Shown here in pieces: positions 8,569 through 16,004 of a stretch of DNA of 47,427 nucleotides (its first letter is position 1; every line of letters begins with the position of its first letter). The notes below the pieces were generated by a model, which had not been told where the DNA came from, did no database searches, and saw only the letters and a list, made by a program, of their open reading frames with translations. The position numbers and the translations under genes were made by a program. This DNA comes from UBA3871 sp002392265 (GTDB lineage: Bacteria; Bacillota; Clostridia; Peptostreptococcales; Anaerovoracaceae): contig CAMOGS010000049.1 in NCBI GenBank assembly GCA_946614255.1, positions 1 through 47,427 of the forward strand, read 5' to 3'.

Positions 8569-9228
8569 CTACCAAAAGATAGTTTTTGGCTTTATGTACT
8601 TTAGCACAATATACGAAATTATACCCATTATTACCGAGCCCCCGACTGCGGAAGCTATGCCGTACATGCGGAAAAAATCTGCCGAAAACAGAAGCCTCAG
8701 GAGCTGCTCCTCGTCCAGGCCGCCGATGAGCCTGTTCGAAGCAAAAATCCACATATCGGGAATCAGTATTACAATGGCAATTGTAAGTATCATCACTACA
8801 AACAGCGATATGGCAATTTTTATTCTTATTCGTATTATCTCATAATGTTCCCCTTTAGTCAAAACTATCAGGCTGACTACTGAAAGAATCAGCAGCCCTA
8901 CAAACACTATCCCCCAGATATCCGCCCTGGTTCGCAGCATTTCCATCAGGTTCTGCTCATCCCGTGAAAACAGCAGCGACATCTCGTCCTCTTCATCATA
9001 CTGATACTGAAGCTCATCTGCCCTGTGCTGCATATAAGTCGAAATGCTTTTGGCAACGCTTTCCTCCTGACCGCCGGCATTAAAATGCTTTAACACTTGC
9101 GTTTCGTTCATCGTGTACTGATAAATGTCCGGCAGGCGAATCAGCGCATTGCAAGCAAGCCCCAGTGAAACCACCGGGACTGCTATAACTAAAAACCATG
9201 ATAAAATTATTTTGATTATCCTACCCAT
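8569..9228 (-). CDS. Integral membrane protein, possibly DUF1461 (TIGR01906)
   Basis: This 219-residue protein has four predicted membrane segments (about 7-29, 104-124, 136-157, 190-211). Between the first two lies an acidic hydrophilic loop (30-100) likely exposed outside. Size, topology and the FSADFFRMYG segment fit the DUF1461/TIGR01906 family, whose function is unknown. The match is by general resemblance only. It starts 8 bases after the second permease gene and precedes the PHP gene, so it is expressed with the nucleoside importer. Confidence 0.6.
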   Translation of the reverse strand: MGRIIKIILSWFLVIAVPVVSLGLACNALIRLPDIYQYTMNETQVLKHFNAGGQEESVAKSISTYMQHRADELQYQYDEEDEMSLLFSRDEQNLMEMLRTRADIWGIVFVGLLILSVVSLIVLTKGEHYEIIRIRIKIAISLFVVMILTIAIVILIPDMWIFASNRLIGGLDEEQLLRLLFSADFFRMYGIASAVGGSVIMGIISYIVLKYIKPKTIFW

Positions 9229-9236
9229 AACCTTTT

Positions 9237-10163
9237 TTATCTCTCTTCACGGAAATAGTTATTTGAAAGGTCAGCAGGTGCCTGTCCCTCTTTTCTCTTC
9301 TGGCTGGTCGAGAAAATTACAATGAGGATTGTGCAAACATAAGGTACCATATCGAAAATGTACTGCGAGAACGAAACTCCCATTACCTGGAGCTGCATGC
9401 CCAGAATTGAAAGTCCGCCGAATATGATTGCACCAAAGAATGCTTTAATAGGATTCCATGCTACGAAGATAACGAGCGCAACCGCGATCCATCCTCTTCC
9501 GTTTACGATGTCTTCCTGCCAAAGAGGCACACGAACTATCGAAAGATAGGCTCCGCCAAGTCCGCACAGCGCACCGCCGATAAGCACGTGCACATATTTG
9601 TAAAGCATTACGTTGATACCGCTTGCATCTGCTGCCGCAGTATTTTCGCCTACCGCTTTGAGATTCACGCCCATTCTGGTGCGATACATATATATCGCAA
9701 ACACGATACACATGATATAAGCGAAGTAAACAAAAATATCCTGGTTAAAAAAGATTTTACCAAATGCAGGGATATCTGACAATAGCGGAATTGGTTTCTT
9801 TGCAAAAACTACCGTTACTTCAGTCGGAACTCCCTTGCCCAGATATGGCTGTCCGACGAATTTTGCAAAGCCCGTGCCGAAAATTGTGAGCGTTAATCCT
9901 GTTACAATCTGATTTGCGCGAAGCGAGATTGTGAGGAACGCATAAAGCAGTGCGCCGACCGCGCCGGCGACAATTGCCACTACTACAGTAAGCAGTGCAC
10001 TGCCGGTGTTGTACGATGTTACAAAGGCCATAACTGCGCCCATCAGCATCATACCTTCTACGCCAAGGTTGGTGTTTCCCGCCTTTTCCGTGATAAGCTC
10101 ACCGACTGTGGCAAAGAGAAGCGGAATGCTGGCAACAACGCAGGCTGCGAGGAAAGTAATCAT
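9237..10163 (-). CDS. Nucleoside ABC transporter permease (NupQ/YufQ type)
   Basis: This 308-residue BPD_transp_2-family permease has about nine hydrophobic segments. It starts near residue 20 with the family feature TVGELITEKAGNTNLGVEGMMLMGA and contains the cytoplasmic coupling region VGENTAAADASGINVMLYKYVHV. It forms the membrane channel of a Bmp-type purine nucleoside importer with the upstream permease. It begins one base after the upstream permease stop, with an AGGAGG inside that gene's end. Confidence 0.92.
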   Translation of the reverse strand: MITFLAACVVASIPLLFATVGELITEKAGNTNLGVEGMMLMGAVMAFVTSYNTGSALLTVVVAIVAGAVGALLYAFLTISLRANQIVTGLTLTIFGTGFAKFVGQPYLGKGVPTEVTVVFAKKPIPLLSDIPAFGKIFFNQDIFVYFAYIMCIVFAIYMYRTRMGVNLKAVGENTAAADASGINVMLYKYVHVLIGGALCGLGGAYLSIVRVPLWQEDIVNGRGWIAVALVIFVAWNPIKAFFGAIIFGGLSILGMQLQVMGVSFSQYIFDMVPYVCTILIVIFSTSQKRKEGQAPADLSNNYFREER

Positions 10164-10164
10164 A

Positions 10165-11235
10165 CTACGCCACCTCCTTTACGTTCTTGCTGAAGCTGAC
10201 CTTGTACTGCAGGAAGAACTCACTTCCAAGCACGAAGAACAGAATCAGACCCTGTACCACAGAGGCCACCGCGCTTGAGATGCCCAGCGACACCTGAAGA
10301 TATGTACCGCCCTGAATAAGCATTGCGAATGCAACGCATACAAAGAAGCATGTTACTGCATTAAGCCTCGAAAGCCATGCAGGAATGATTGCGGTAAAAC
10401 CGTATCCGCCTGCGATATTCGCGATAAGCGTCTTTTCTATGGCGCTCGCCTGAATCATGCCTGCTATACCGCAAAGGCCGCCTGATATTATGGTTGAAAC
10501 GATGATGATGCGGCTGATGTTCATTCCGGCATATCTGGCTGTTTCTACCGATTCACCGACTACTGCGATTTCGTAACCTTTTTTGGTATGGTTCATGAAA
10601 AGATATACCAAAACTACAAAAATAATCGCAAATATCCATCCGATATTGACTCCTAAAACGGAAGGAAGAACTGCATTTGCCGGGAACTTTGCTATCTTTG
10701 GGAAGCCGCCCTGACTTGGGTCCATCCAAGGCCCGTACTGCAGATAGGTTACAAATTTAATGGCTATGTAATTCATCATCAGGGTAAAAATGGTTTCGTT
10801 TGTACCCATCTTTGCCTTGAAAATAGCCGGGATAAACGCCCAAATGCCGCCACATACGGTTGCTGCAATCATCATCAAAAGCAGCATTACAGGCATAGGC
10901 AGCGACTCGGAAAGGTTTAGTGCTACCCATGTCGCACCGAATGCGCCCATGGTTATCTGACCTTCGGCTCCGATGTTCCAGAACTTCATCTTGAAAGCAA
11001 CGATAATTCCCAGTGAAGTAATCAGCAGCGGAATGCAGCGCATTGCTGTCTGCTGGATACGAATCTGCGATCCTACCGAGCCCTTGATTATTGTTGAAAA
11101 AATATTAACCGGATTAAGTCCGAAAGCGAGGAGAATAACACCCGCAAAAACTATGGAAAGGCAGATAGCAATAATCCTGATCAGCATTTCCTGTTTGTGC
11201 GGTATGTCGCCGCGCTTTGTAATTCTGAATCGCAT
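10165..11235 (-). CDS. Nucleoside ABC transporter permease (NupP/YufP type)
   Basis: This 356-residue permease of the BPD_transp_2 family has many hydrophobic segments. It contains the typical FWNIGAEGQITMGAFGA stretch (about residue 87) and the coupling loop VVGESVETARYAGMN (about 225-240). It is the larger of the two permeases of the nucleoside importer. The ATG overlaps the ATPase stop codon by one base (TAATG). Confidence 0.92.
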   Translation of the reverse strand: MRFRITKRGDIPHKQEMLIRIIAICLSIVFAGVILLAFGLNPVNIFSTIIKGSVGSQIRIQQTAMRCIPLLITSLGIIVAFKMKFWNIGAEGQITMGAFGATWVALNLSESLPMPVMLLLMMIAATVCGGIWAFIPAIFKAKMGTNETIFTLMMNYIAIKFVTYLQYGPWMDPSQGGFPKIAKFPANAVLPSVLGVNIGWIFAIIFVVLVYLFMNHTKKGYEIAVVGESVETARYAGMNISRIIIVSTIISGGLCGIAGMIQASAIEKTLIANIAGGYGFTAIIPAWLSRLNAVTCFFVCVAFAMLIQGGTYLQVSLGISSAVASVVQGLILFFVLGSEFFLQYKVSFSKNVKEVA

Positions 11236-12794
11236 TATGCCTCTCCTCCTTTCTCGGTGTTTTCATCAGATGTGCCTTCAAGCCTCTGACCTGTCATCAA
11301 AAGACCAATGTCTTCCTTTGTTACTTCGTCAGGATCGACTATGCCGATAACCTCACCGTGACATAATACCACAATTCGGTCGCATAAATCCATAAGCACA
11401 TCCAAATCTTCTCCTACAAAGAGAACTCCTACGCCCTTTGCCTTTTGCTCGTTCAAAAGGTCGTAAATCTTGTAGGATGCACCGATGTCGAGACCTCTTA
11501 CGGCATAAGCGGTAATCAGCACCTTTGGAGCAGAGTCTATTTCACGTCCGAGAAGCACCTTCTGGATATTACCTCCGGACAGCTTTTTTACAGGTGTATA
11601 TATGCTCGGCGTCATTATGTCGAGCGAATCTACGATTTTCTGAGCCTGCTCTGTGCAAGGCCCGCGATGAAGAATTATTCCCGGCTGATTCTGATAATCC
11701 TTTAATATCATATTGTGTACGATATCCATGCCGGCAACCAGTCCCATTCCGAGTCTGTCCTCAGGAATAAAGCCCATACGAATACCCAGCTTTATGATAT
11801 CTCTCGGCGTTTTGCCGACGATATTTTCATCTTCAAAAAAGATACGGCCTTTGTCTGTTTTAACAAGTCCCGCGATGGATTCGCAAAGCTCCTTCTGTCC
11901 CGAGTTGGCAACACCCGCAACACCGAGTATTTCATGGGTGTTCAGATCAAAGGTTACATCGCTGAGCATGTTCTTGCCTTCGTCGTTCTTTACTGTCAGA
12001 CCGTCCACTCTGAGAATGGCATTCTTTTCGCCGGCATCATACTTTTTCTTTTCGATTGAAAGCTCTACCTTCTGACCTACCATCATTTCGATGAGCTTTG
12101 GAATGTTTACATCCTTTGTAACGACGGTGTCAATGGACTTTCCCTTGCGAAGTACCGTTACACGGTCGGAAATTTCCATTACCTCGTTTAATTTGTGCGT
12201 GATTATGACGATTGCGCAGCCCTGCTCCTTCATGTTACGTATAACCTTGAAGAGCTTTTTGATTTCCTGAGGTGTCAGAACAGCTGTAGGCTCGTCCAAA
12301 ATCAATATATTAGCGCCGCGATAGAGGACCTTGATAATTTCAAGAGTCTGCTTTTCGCCGACGGACATTTCATAAACCTTTTTATCGGGGTCGATATCGA
12401 GACCATAGCGGTCCGAAAGCTCGCGCACCTTGCGGCTGAGCTCCTTTCCCTTTGTAAATAAACTTGTTTTCTGACCTATGACGATATTATCCTTTGCCGT
12501 CATAACGTCAACCAGCTTGAAGTGTTGGTGTATCATTCCTATCCCGAGGCGTATAGAATCTCCCGGGCTGTGAAATGTTACAGGTTCTCCGTTAATTAAT
12601 ATCTCACCTGTGTCAGGAGTATATATACCCGACAGCATATTCATAAGCGTGGTTTTTCCGGCACCGTTTTCTCCGAGAAGTGCATGAACTTCCCCGGGCA
12701 TAACCTGCAGATTAACATCATCATTAGCGACAACGTCACCGAAGACCTTGCTTATATGTTTCATTTCGATAGCAAGCTTTACCATATCTGCCAT
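11235..12794 (-). CDS. Nucleoside ABC transporter ATP-binding protein (NupO/YufO type)
   Basis: This 519-residue protein carries two fused ABC domains, as in RbsA-like importers. Domain 1 has Walker A GENGAGKTT, signature MSVGEKQT and Walker B ILILDEPTAVL. Domain 2 has a degenerate P-loop region GVANSGQKELCE, a good signature LSGGNIQKVLLGRE and LITAYAVRGLDIGAS at the D-loop, where relatives usually read AAQPTRGLDVGA. A weak second site is normal in this family. It couples ATP hydrolysis to nucleoside uptake with the two permeases and the lipoprotein. It begins after an intercistronic stem-loop. Confidence 0.94.
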   Translation of the reverse strand: MADMVKLAIEMKHISKVFGDVVANDDVNLQVMPGEVHALLGENGAGKTTLMNMLSGIYTPDTGEILINGEPVTFHSPGDSIRLGIGMIHQHFKLVDVMTAKDNIVIGQKTSLFTKGKELSRKVRELSDRYGLDIDPDKKVYEMSVGEKQTLEIIKVLYRGANILILDEPTAVLTPQEIKKLFKVIRNMKEQGCAIVIITHKLNEVMEISDRVTVLRKGKSIDTVVTKDVNIPKLIEMMVGQKVELSIEKKKYDAGEKNAILRVDGLTVKNDEGKNMLSDVTFDLNTHEILGVAGVANSGQKELCESIAGLVKTDKGRIFFEDENIVGKTPRDIIKLGIRMGFIPEDRLGMGLVAGMDIVHNMILKDYQNQPGIILHRGPCTEQAQKIVDSLDIMTPSIYTPVKKLSGGNIQKVLLGREIDSAPKVLITAYAVRGLDIGASYKIYDLLNEQKAKGVGVLFVGEDLDVLMDLCDRIVVLCHGEVIGIVDPDEVTKEDIGLLMTGQRLEGTSDENTEKGGEA

Positions 12795-12811
12795 TTATAG
12801 ATAATTCCTCC

Positions 12812-12846
12812 AAAAAACACAGTCAGGGGACGCTGACAGCGTCCCC
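12812..12846 (-). terminator. Intercistronic stem-loop between lipoprotein and ATPase genes
   Basis: The arms GGGGACGC (12826-12833) and GCGTCCCC (12839-12846) enclose a TGACA loop, with TTTTTT on the minus strand just after. The position suggests a partial terminator or RNA-stabilising hairpin that keeps the binding protein more abundant than the rest of the transporter. Confidence 0.75.
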
Positions 12847-12886
12847 GGGCTGCATGATGTATAGTTTGTACTAAGCCTAATTTCTG

Positions 12887-13978
12887 TTAGATTGCGGAAA
12901 CACCCTTGATTTCCTGGTTGATGCTCCAGATGCCGGCTCTGTCGAGAACCTGACCTTCTTCGCAAAGAACCGAACCGTCAGCATAGTAGATAGGGCCTTC
13001 GAATACGTTGAACTCGCCTGCCATCATCTGTGCCTGTACGTCAGCGATTCTGTCTCTTACATCCTGCGGAACTACGTCGGATACTTCATCGATGTTGATG
13101 AGGCCGTCAGCCATTGTGCCGTAGTAGGATTCAGGAGTGAATGTACCGTCGATGATGCTCTGAAGAGCGTAGTTGTAGTACATTTCAGGTCTCCAGTAAG
13201 CAGCTGTGAGGTAATATTCACCTGCATCGTTCTTTGGATAGTTCCAGCCGATTACGTATGCGTTTGCTTCTGCAGCTGCAAGCTGGGAAGCAGTAGTGTC
13301 AGCGTGATAGCAGATAACGTCTGCGCCTGCATTCAGAAGAGTTTCAGCGCCGGTCTTTTCCTTTTCTGCATCGCCCCAAGTGTTGATATATACAACCTTT
13401 ACTTCAACGTCAGGATTTACAGCCTGTGCGCCGAGTGTGAATGCGTTGATACCGATCTGTACTTCAGTGTAAGGGAATGCTGCTACATAACCGAGAACGT
13501 TAGTCTGAGTAGCTGCAGCTGCTGCCATACCTGTGAGGTATCTTGCCTGTTCCATTGAACCGAACCAGTTATCGAAGTTTGTATCGTTCTTCATTGCTCC
13601 GGAGAAGTGGAGGAAGTAGATGTCAGGATATTCAGCTGAGAGCTCGTTCATAGCATCGCCGAAGCCGAATGAGCAAGCGATAATTACGTTGCAGCCTTCG
13701 TCGATCATGTTGAGAGCTGTTGACTTAACTTCCTGAGTATCCTCGGATACGTTCTCTCTGTAGATGAAATCCATCTGGCCTGCGAAGTGCTCCTTTGAAG
13801 CTACAGCGCCTTCATACATTCCCTGAGTGAAACCACCGTCATTGATGGAACCGATGAAGATGTAACCAACCTTAACAGCTACATCGTTTGCATCGTCTGC
13901 AGGAGCTGCGGTATCTCCGCAAGCTGCGAAGCAGAATACCATTGCGAGTACAAGTAATAAAGAAAGAATCTTTTTCAT
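12887..13978 (-). CDS. BMP-family nucleoside-binding lipoprotein
   Basis: This 363-residue substrate-binding protein has a lipoprotein signal peptide with lipobox FAAC (Cys20), so the mature protein is anchored to the outer face of the membrane. The BMP/PnrA family features are VGYIFIGSINDGGFTQGMYEG (about 37-57) and the repeated Asp/Asn/Trp binding residues, including the central WGDAEKEKTGAETLL and AHYHADTTA-like CYHADTTASQ. It delivers purine or other nucleosides to the permeases encoded downstream. It is the first gene of the operon. Confidence 0.93.
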   Translation of the reverse strand: MKKILSLLLVLAMVFCFAACGDTAAPADDANDVAVKVGYIFIGSINDGGFTQGMYEGAVASKEHFAGQMDFIYRENVSEDTQEVKSTALNMIDEGCNVIIACSFGFGDAMNELSAEYPDIYFLHFSGAMKNDTNFDNWFGSMEQARYLTGMAAAAATQTNVLGYVAAFPYTEVQIGINAFTLGAQAVNPDVEVKVVYINTWGDAEKEKTGAETLLNAGADVICYHADTTASQLAAAEANAYVIGWNYPKNDAGEYYLTAAYWRPEMYYNYALQSIIDGTFTPESYYGTMADGLINIDEVSDVVPQDVRDRIADVQAQMMAGEFNVFEGPIYYADGSVLCEEGQVLDRAGIWSINQEIKGVSAI

Positions 13979-14006
13979 TTTGTTTTCCTTTCATTGTGCC
14001 TTAACA

Positions 14007-14018
14007 CATTATCGTTAT
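14007..14018. promoter_or_regulatory. Shared 12-mer in the nucleoside transporter leader
   Basis: CATTATCGTTAT (plus-strand reading) occurs here and at 6947-6958, in both cases between promoter and first start codon of a nucleoside-related operon. On the RNA it reads AUAACGAUAAUG. It may be an operator or RNA element; this is inference from two copies. Confidence 0.3.
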
Positions 14019-14062
14019 TTCGTTTCCCGGAAAATCGTGCGTAATCTTCCGAGCACAGTATC

Positions 14063-14090
14063 ATTATAGCACTCGCAAAAAGACGGTAAA
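14063..14090 (-). promoter_or_regulatory. Promoter of the nucleoside ABC transporter operon
   Basis: The minus strand has TTTACC (14085-14090), a 16-base spacer and TATAAT (14063-14068). The leader is about 80 nt and shows no purine riboswitch. The stretch 14091-14260 between this and the tRNA promoter has no gene; it holds only a weak AATGTTCG/CGAACATT inverted repeat (14136-14159). Confidence 0.65.
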
Positions 14091-14260
14091 GGTTTTTTAC
14101 GAATTTTTAGGGCAAATTTCCTCTTGTTTTTTGTAAATGTTCGTTGTTTGGCGAACATTGCTGTTGGAGTCGCTGATAAAAGTTCGGAAATATTCCTTTT
14201 GCCCGTAAAAAATAATTTGATATGTTAAATCTGCCTGTATCATCAAGTCCCATTTTTGTA

Positions 14261-14289
14261 TTGACATTTATGAATTGCATTGCTATACT
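14261..14289 (+). promoter_or_regulatory. Promoter of tRNA-Pro
   Basis: TTGACA (14261-14266), a 17-base spacer and TATACT (14284-14289) lie 20 bases before the tRNA. Confidence 0.8.
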
Positions 14290-14309
14290 TTTTTTTGCTG
14301 GGATTTCGG

Positions 14310-14386
14310 CGGGACTTGGCGCAGCTTGGTAGCGCGATTGCTTCGGGAGTAATAGGCCGCAGGTTCGAATCCTGTAGTCCCGACCA
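14310..14386 (+). tRNA. tRNA-Pro (CGG anticodon)
   Basis: A full 77-nt cloverleaf: acceptor CGGGACT/AGTCCCG, D stem GCGC/GCGC, anticodon stem ATTGC/GTAAT with a G-T pair, loop TTCGGGA with anticodon CGG at 14344-14346, T arm GCAGG-TTCGAAT-CCTGT, discriminator A and encoded CCA. It reads CCG proline codons. Confidence 0.95.
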
Positions 14387-14388
14387 GC

Positions 14389-14430
14389 AAAAAACTTGGA
14401 TGTACTTTTGAAAGTACATCCAAGTTTTTT
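14389..14430. terminator. Terminator after tRNA-Pro (bidirectional)
   Basis: A perfect 20-base stem (14389-14408 with 14411-14430) has a TG loop and A/T runs at both ends. It ends the tRNA-Pro transcript on plus and the EFR1 gene on minus. Confidence 0.92.
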
Positions 14431-14463
14431 ATTTTTGCCGTTTATCAGCTTTTGCACTGTTTC

Positions 14464-15234
14464 CTATCTTTCACCATCCGGGAAGGTATAGCGAGGTTTG
14501 CCCTGACTTTTTTTGCCGTACTCTATAGCCTTTGTAGGACATCCGCATATGCATGCCATACAATGCGTACAGTAATCACCCCAAATCGGCTTATCATCAG
14601 CACCGAGCTCAATATTATTCAGCACGCACGATTCTGCACACTTTCCGCAGCCTATGCAGGCATCCGTTGCATAAAACGGCTTTGCTTTTACCGCAAAGTT
14701 GTAAAACAGCGGGTTCACAGGCCCTGATTTGAGGCTGCTGATAATATCGTTGTGTGCCACAGGAAATTTGCGCTCGCCTTGTACAATTCTGATGCCGCCC
14801 TCTATGGTCTGTGTTGCAGCATTTATTATTATATCTGCCTCATCATTTTCCGGTACCGGAAACATCGCAATATAGTTTTCGGGCATAACAACCTCGAGCG
14901 TCCCCATATAAGTAAGCCCCATCTTTTTGCAAAGCCTTTCATTATATTTCCCGGCGCAGCCTATGTCACTGCCGCAGGTCATAACAAAGTAAGCCTTTTC
15001 CGCAGCCTCTCCCACTTTTTCGAAAACGGAATGCTCCAGAAAGTCTCTGAAGATATGCGGAATTCGCCAGCAGTATGTCGGTGCGACAAAGATATAAGGC
15101 TTGTTTGAGCTGAATATGCCCAGCTCTTCGTTTTTTATGTACGATCCTGCATCTGTTGCTTCGTCACAAAGCTTTTCCGCAAAGAACTCTGCCACATATT
15201 TGCTGTTGCCTGTCCCTGAAAAATAAATAACCAT
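14464..15234 (-). CDS. EFR1-family flavodoxin-ferredoxin fusion
   Basis: This 256-residue EFR1-type protein has an N-terminal flavodoxin-like domain with the FMN phosphate loop FSGTGNS (5-11). The C-terminal part carries two 4Fe-4S motifs, CIGCGKCAESC and CTHCMACICGCP. It probably moves electrons between flavin and iron-sulfur partners in the anaerobic cytosol. The partner is unknown. It is transcribed alone on minus between tRNA-Thr and the shared terminator. AGAGGTAAG precedes the ATG. Confidence 0.88.
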   Translation of the reverse strand: MVIYFSGTGNSKYVAEFFAEKLCDEATDAGSYIKNEELGIFSSNKPYIFVAPTYCWRIPHIFRDFLEHSVFEKVGEAAEKAYFVMTCGSDIGCAGKYNERLCKKMGLTYMGTLEVVMPENYIAMFPVPENDEADIIINAATQTIEGGIRIVQGERKFPVAHNDIISSLKSGPVNPLFYNFAVKAKPFYATDACIGCGKCAESCVLNNIELGADDKPIWGDYCTHCMACICGCPTKAIEYGKKSQGKPRYTFPDGER

Positions 15235-15250
15235 AGACTTACCTCTTTTT

Positions 15251-15280
15251 CTGCATTACCCTGCATTACCCTGCATTACA
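15251..15280. repeat. Three tandem 10-bp repeats
   Basis: CTGCATTACC occurs three times in direct tandem, the last copy ending in A, in the leader of the EFR1 gene just after tRNA-Thr. No function is visible. Confidence 0.7.
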
Positions 15281-15310
15281 ACTATAAACACTACAAACAC
15301 TATAAAAAAA

Positions 15311-15386
15311 TGGAGCTCCCGGCCGGGATCGAACCGGCGACCTGCGCGTTACGAATGCGCTGCTCTGCCAACTGAGCCACGGAAGC
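15311..15386 (-). tRNA. tRNA-Thr (CGT anticodon)
   Basis: A 76-nt cloverleaf on minus: acceptor GCTTCCG/CGGGAGC with one T-G pair, D arm GCTC/GAGC, loop TTCGTAA with anticodon CGT (15351-15353), T arm GCCGG-TTCGATC-CCGGC, discriminator T and encoded CCA. The anticodon stem GCGCA/CGCGC has an A-C mismatch next to the loop. It reads ACG threonine codons. Confidence 0.93.
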
Positions 15387-15400
15387 ACCAAACACTGAAT

Positions 15401-15429
15401 ATATTACAATAATTCTTTAGAAAAAGCAA
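15401..15429 (-). promoter_or_regulatory. Promoter of tRNA-Thr
   Basis: The minus strand has TTGCTT (15424-15429), a 17-base spacer and TAATAT (15401-15406). Confidence 0.6.
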
Positions 15430-15488
15430 GGCAAAATCAGACAGAAATACGGTCTGCTTGCGAACAAAACCGCATAAAAACCTTCCGA

Positions 15489-15525
15489 GTTGACTCCAAA
15501 TTCGATTTTTAATTTTGGAGGCAAC
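15489..15525. repeat. 37-nt palindromic element, copy 1
   Basis: It begins GTTGACTCCAAATT and ends AATTTTGGAGGCAAC, forming a hairpin with one A-G mismatch. The centre differs from the other copies. On plus it is followed by CCTTTTT. Confidence 0.8.
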
Positions 15526-15562
15526 CTTTTTCGGAATAGTTACATTGGAAAACCTCTTCACA

Positions 15563-15599
15563 GTTGACTCCACATTTAAAAATGCATTTTGGAGGCAAC
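15563..15599. repeat. 37-nt palindromic element, copy 2
   Basis: It begins GTTGACTCCACATTT and ends ATTTTGGAGGCAAC. The length is the same as copy 1, and the two are separated by exactly 37 bases. The loop sequence is unrelated to copies 1 and 3. Confidence 0.8.
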
Positions 15600-15650
15600 T
15601 ATTTTCCCGATACAGAGCCAATTTTTCACCCAAATCCCGTAATTTTTTGC

Positions 15651-15693
15651 AAAAAAGTTGACTCCAAATGCGAAAACCACATTTGGAGTCAAC
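15651..15693 (-). terminator. 37-nt palindromic element, copy 3, acting as terminator
   Basis: A perfect hairpin GTTGACTCCAAATG/CATTTGGAGTCAAC occupies 15657-15693 and is followed on minus by TTTTTT (15651-15656). It starts 5 bases after the stop of the small gene at 15698, so it is a good terminator of the SPFH transcript. Copies 1 and 2 share its arms but lack the T run on minus. Confidence 0.8.
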
Positions 15694-15697
15694 TGGA

Positions 15698-15982
15698 TCA
15701 AAATTTCGGTCTAGTTCTACCAATACGTAAGTGGCGCAAACGATGCGCCTCTTTTATAAACGCAGCCTCGCAGCCTCTTTCGTGGCTTGCGCCGAGATCA
15801 AGCATTGAGCCCTTTCTATAGATTGCGGCTTCCTCGCGAATCTGCCTGGCAAGCCAGTCGTTCTCGCGGTCATCACAAAGACAATCAGCCATTGAAGCAT
15901 CGTGCAAATGTCCATGAATTCGTGAAAGACCCCTCTTAATTGCATTTATAACAGCTATAATGATTGCAGTTAAACCGGACAT
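15698..15982 (-). CDS. Small hypothetical protein after the SPFH gene
   Basis: This 94-residue protein has a hydrophobic N-terminus (residues 2-16), a charged middle and a basic C-terminus (RHLRIGRTRPKF). I do not recognise it. A GGAGGGG site lies before the ATG, and the frame begins 22 bases after the SPFH stop and ends just before a terminator. This supports a real second gene of that operon, perhaps a membrane-associated partner of the SPFH protein. NfeD, the usual partner, is larger and different. Confidence 0.6.
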   Translation of the reverse strand: MSGLTAIIIAVINAIKRGLSRIHGHLHDASMADCLCDDRENDWLARQIREEAAIYRKGSMLDLGASHERGCEAAFIKEAHRLRHLRIGRTRPKF

Positions 15983-16004
15983 TCTAGCTCACCCCTCCGC
16001 GAAA

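Noticed and set aside
14107..14457. Minus-strand open frame of 116 codons across tRNA-Pro
   Set aside because: It runs through the tRNA and its terminator; no start signal or family.
15489..15693. CRISPR array
   Set aside because: Only three units, with variable centres and conserved outer arms, the reverse of a repeat-spacer pattern; spacers are unequal and no cas genes are near.
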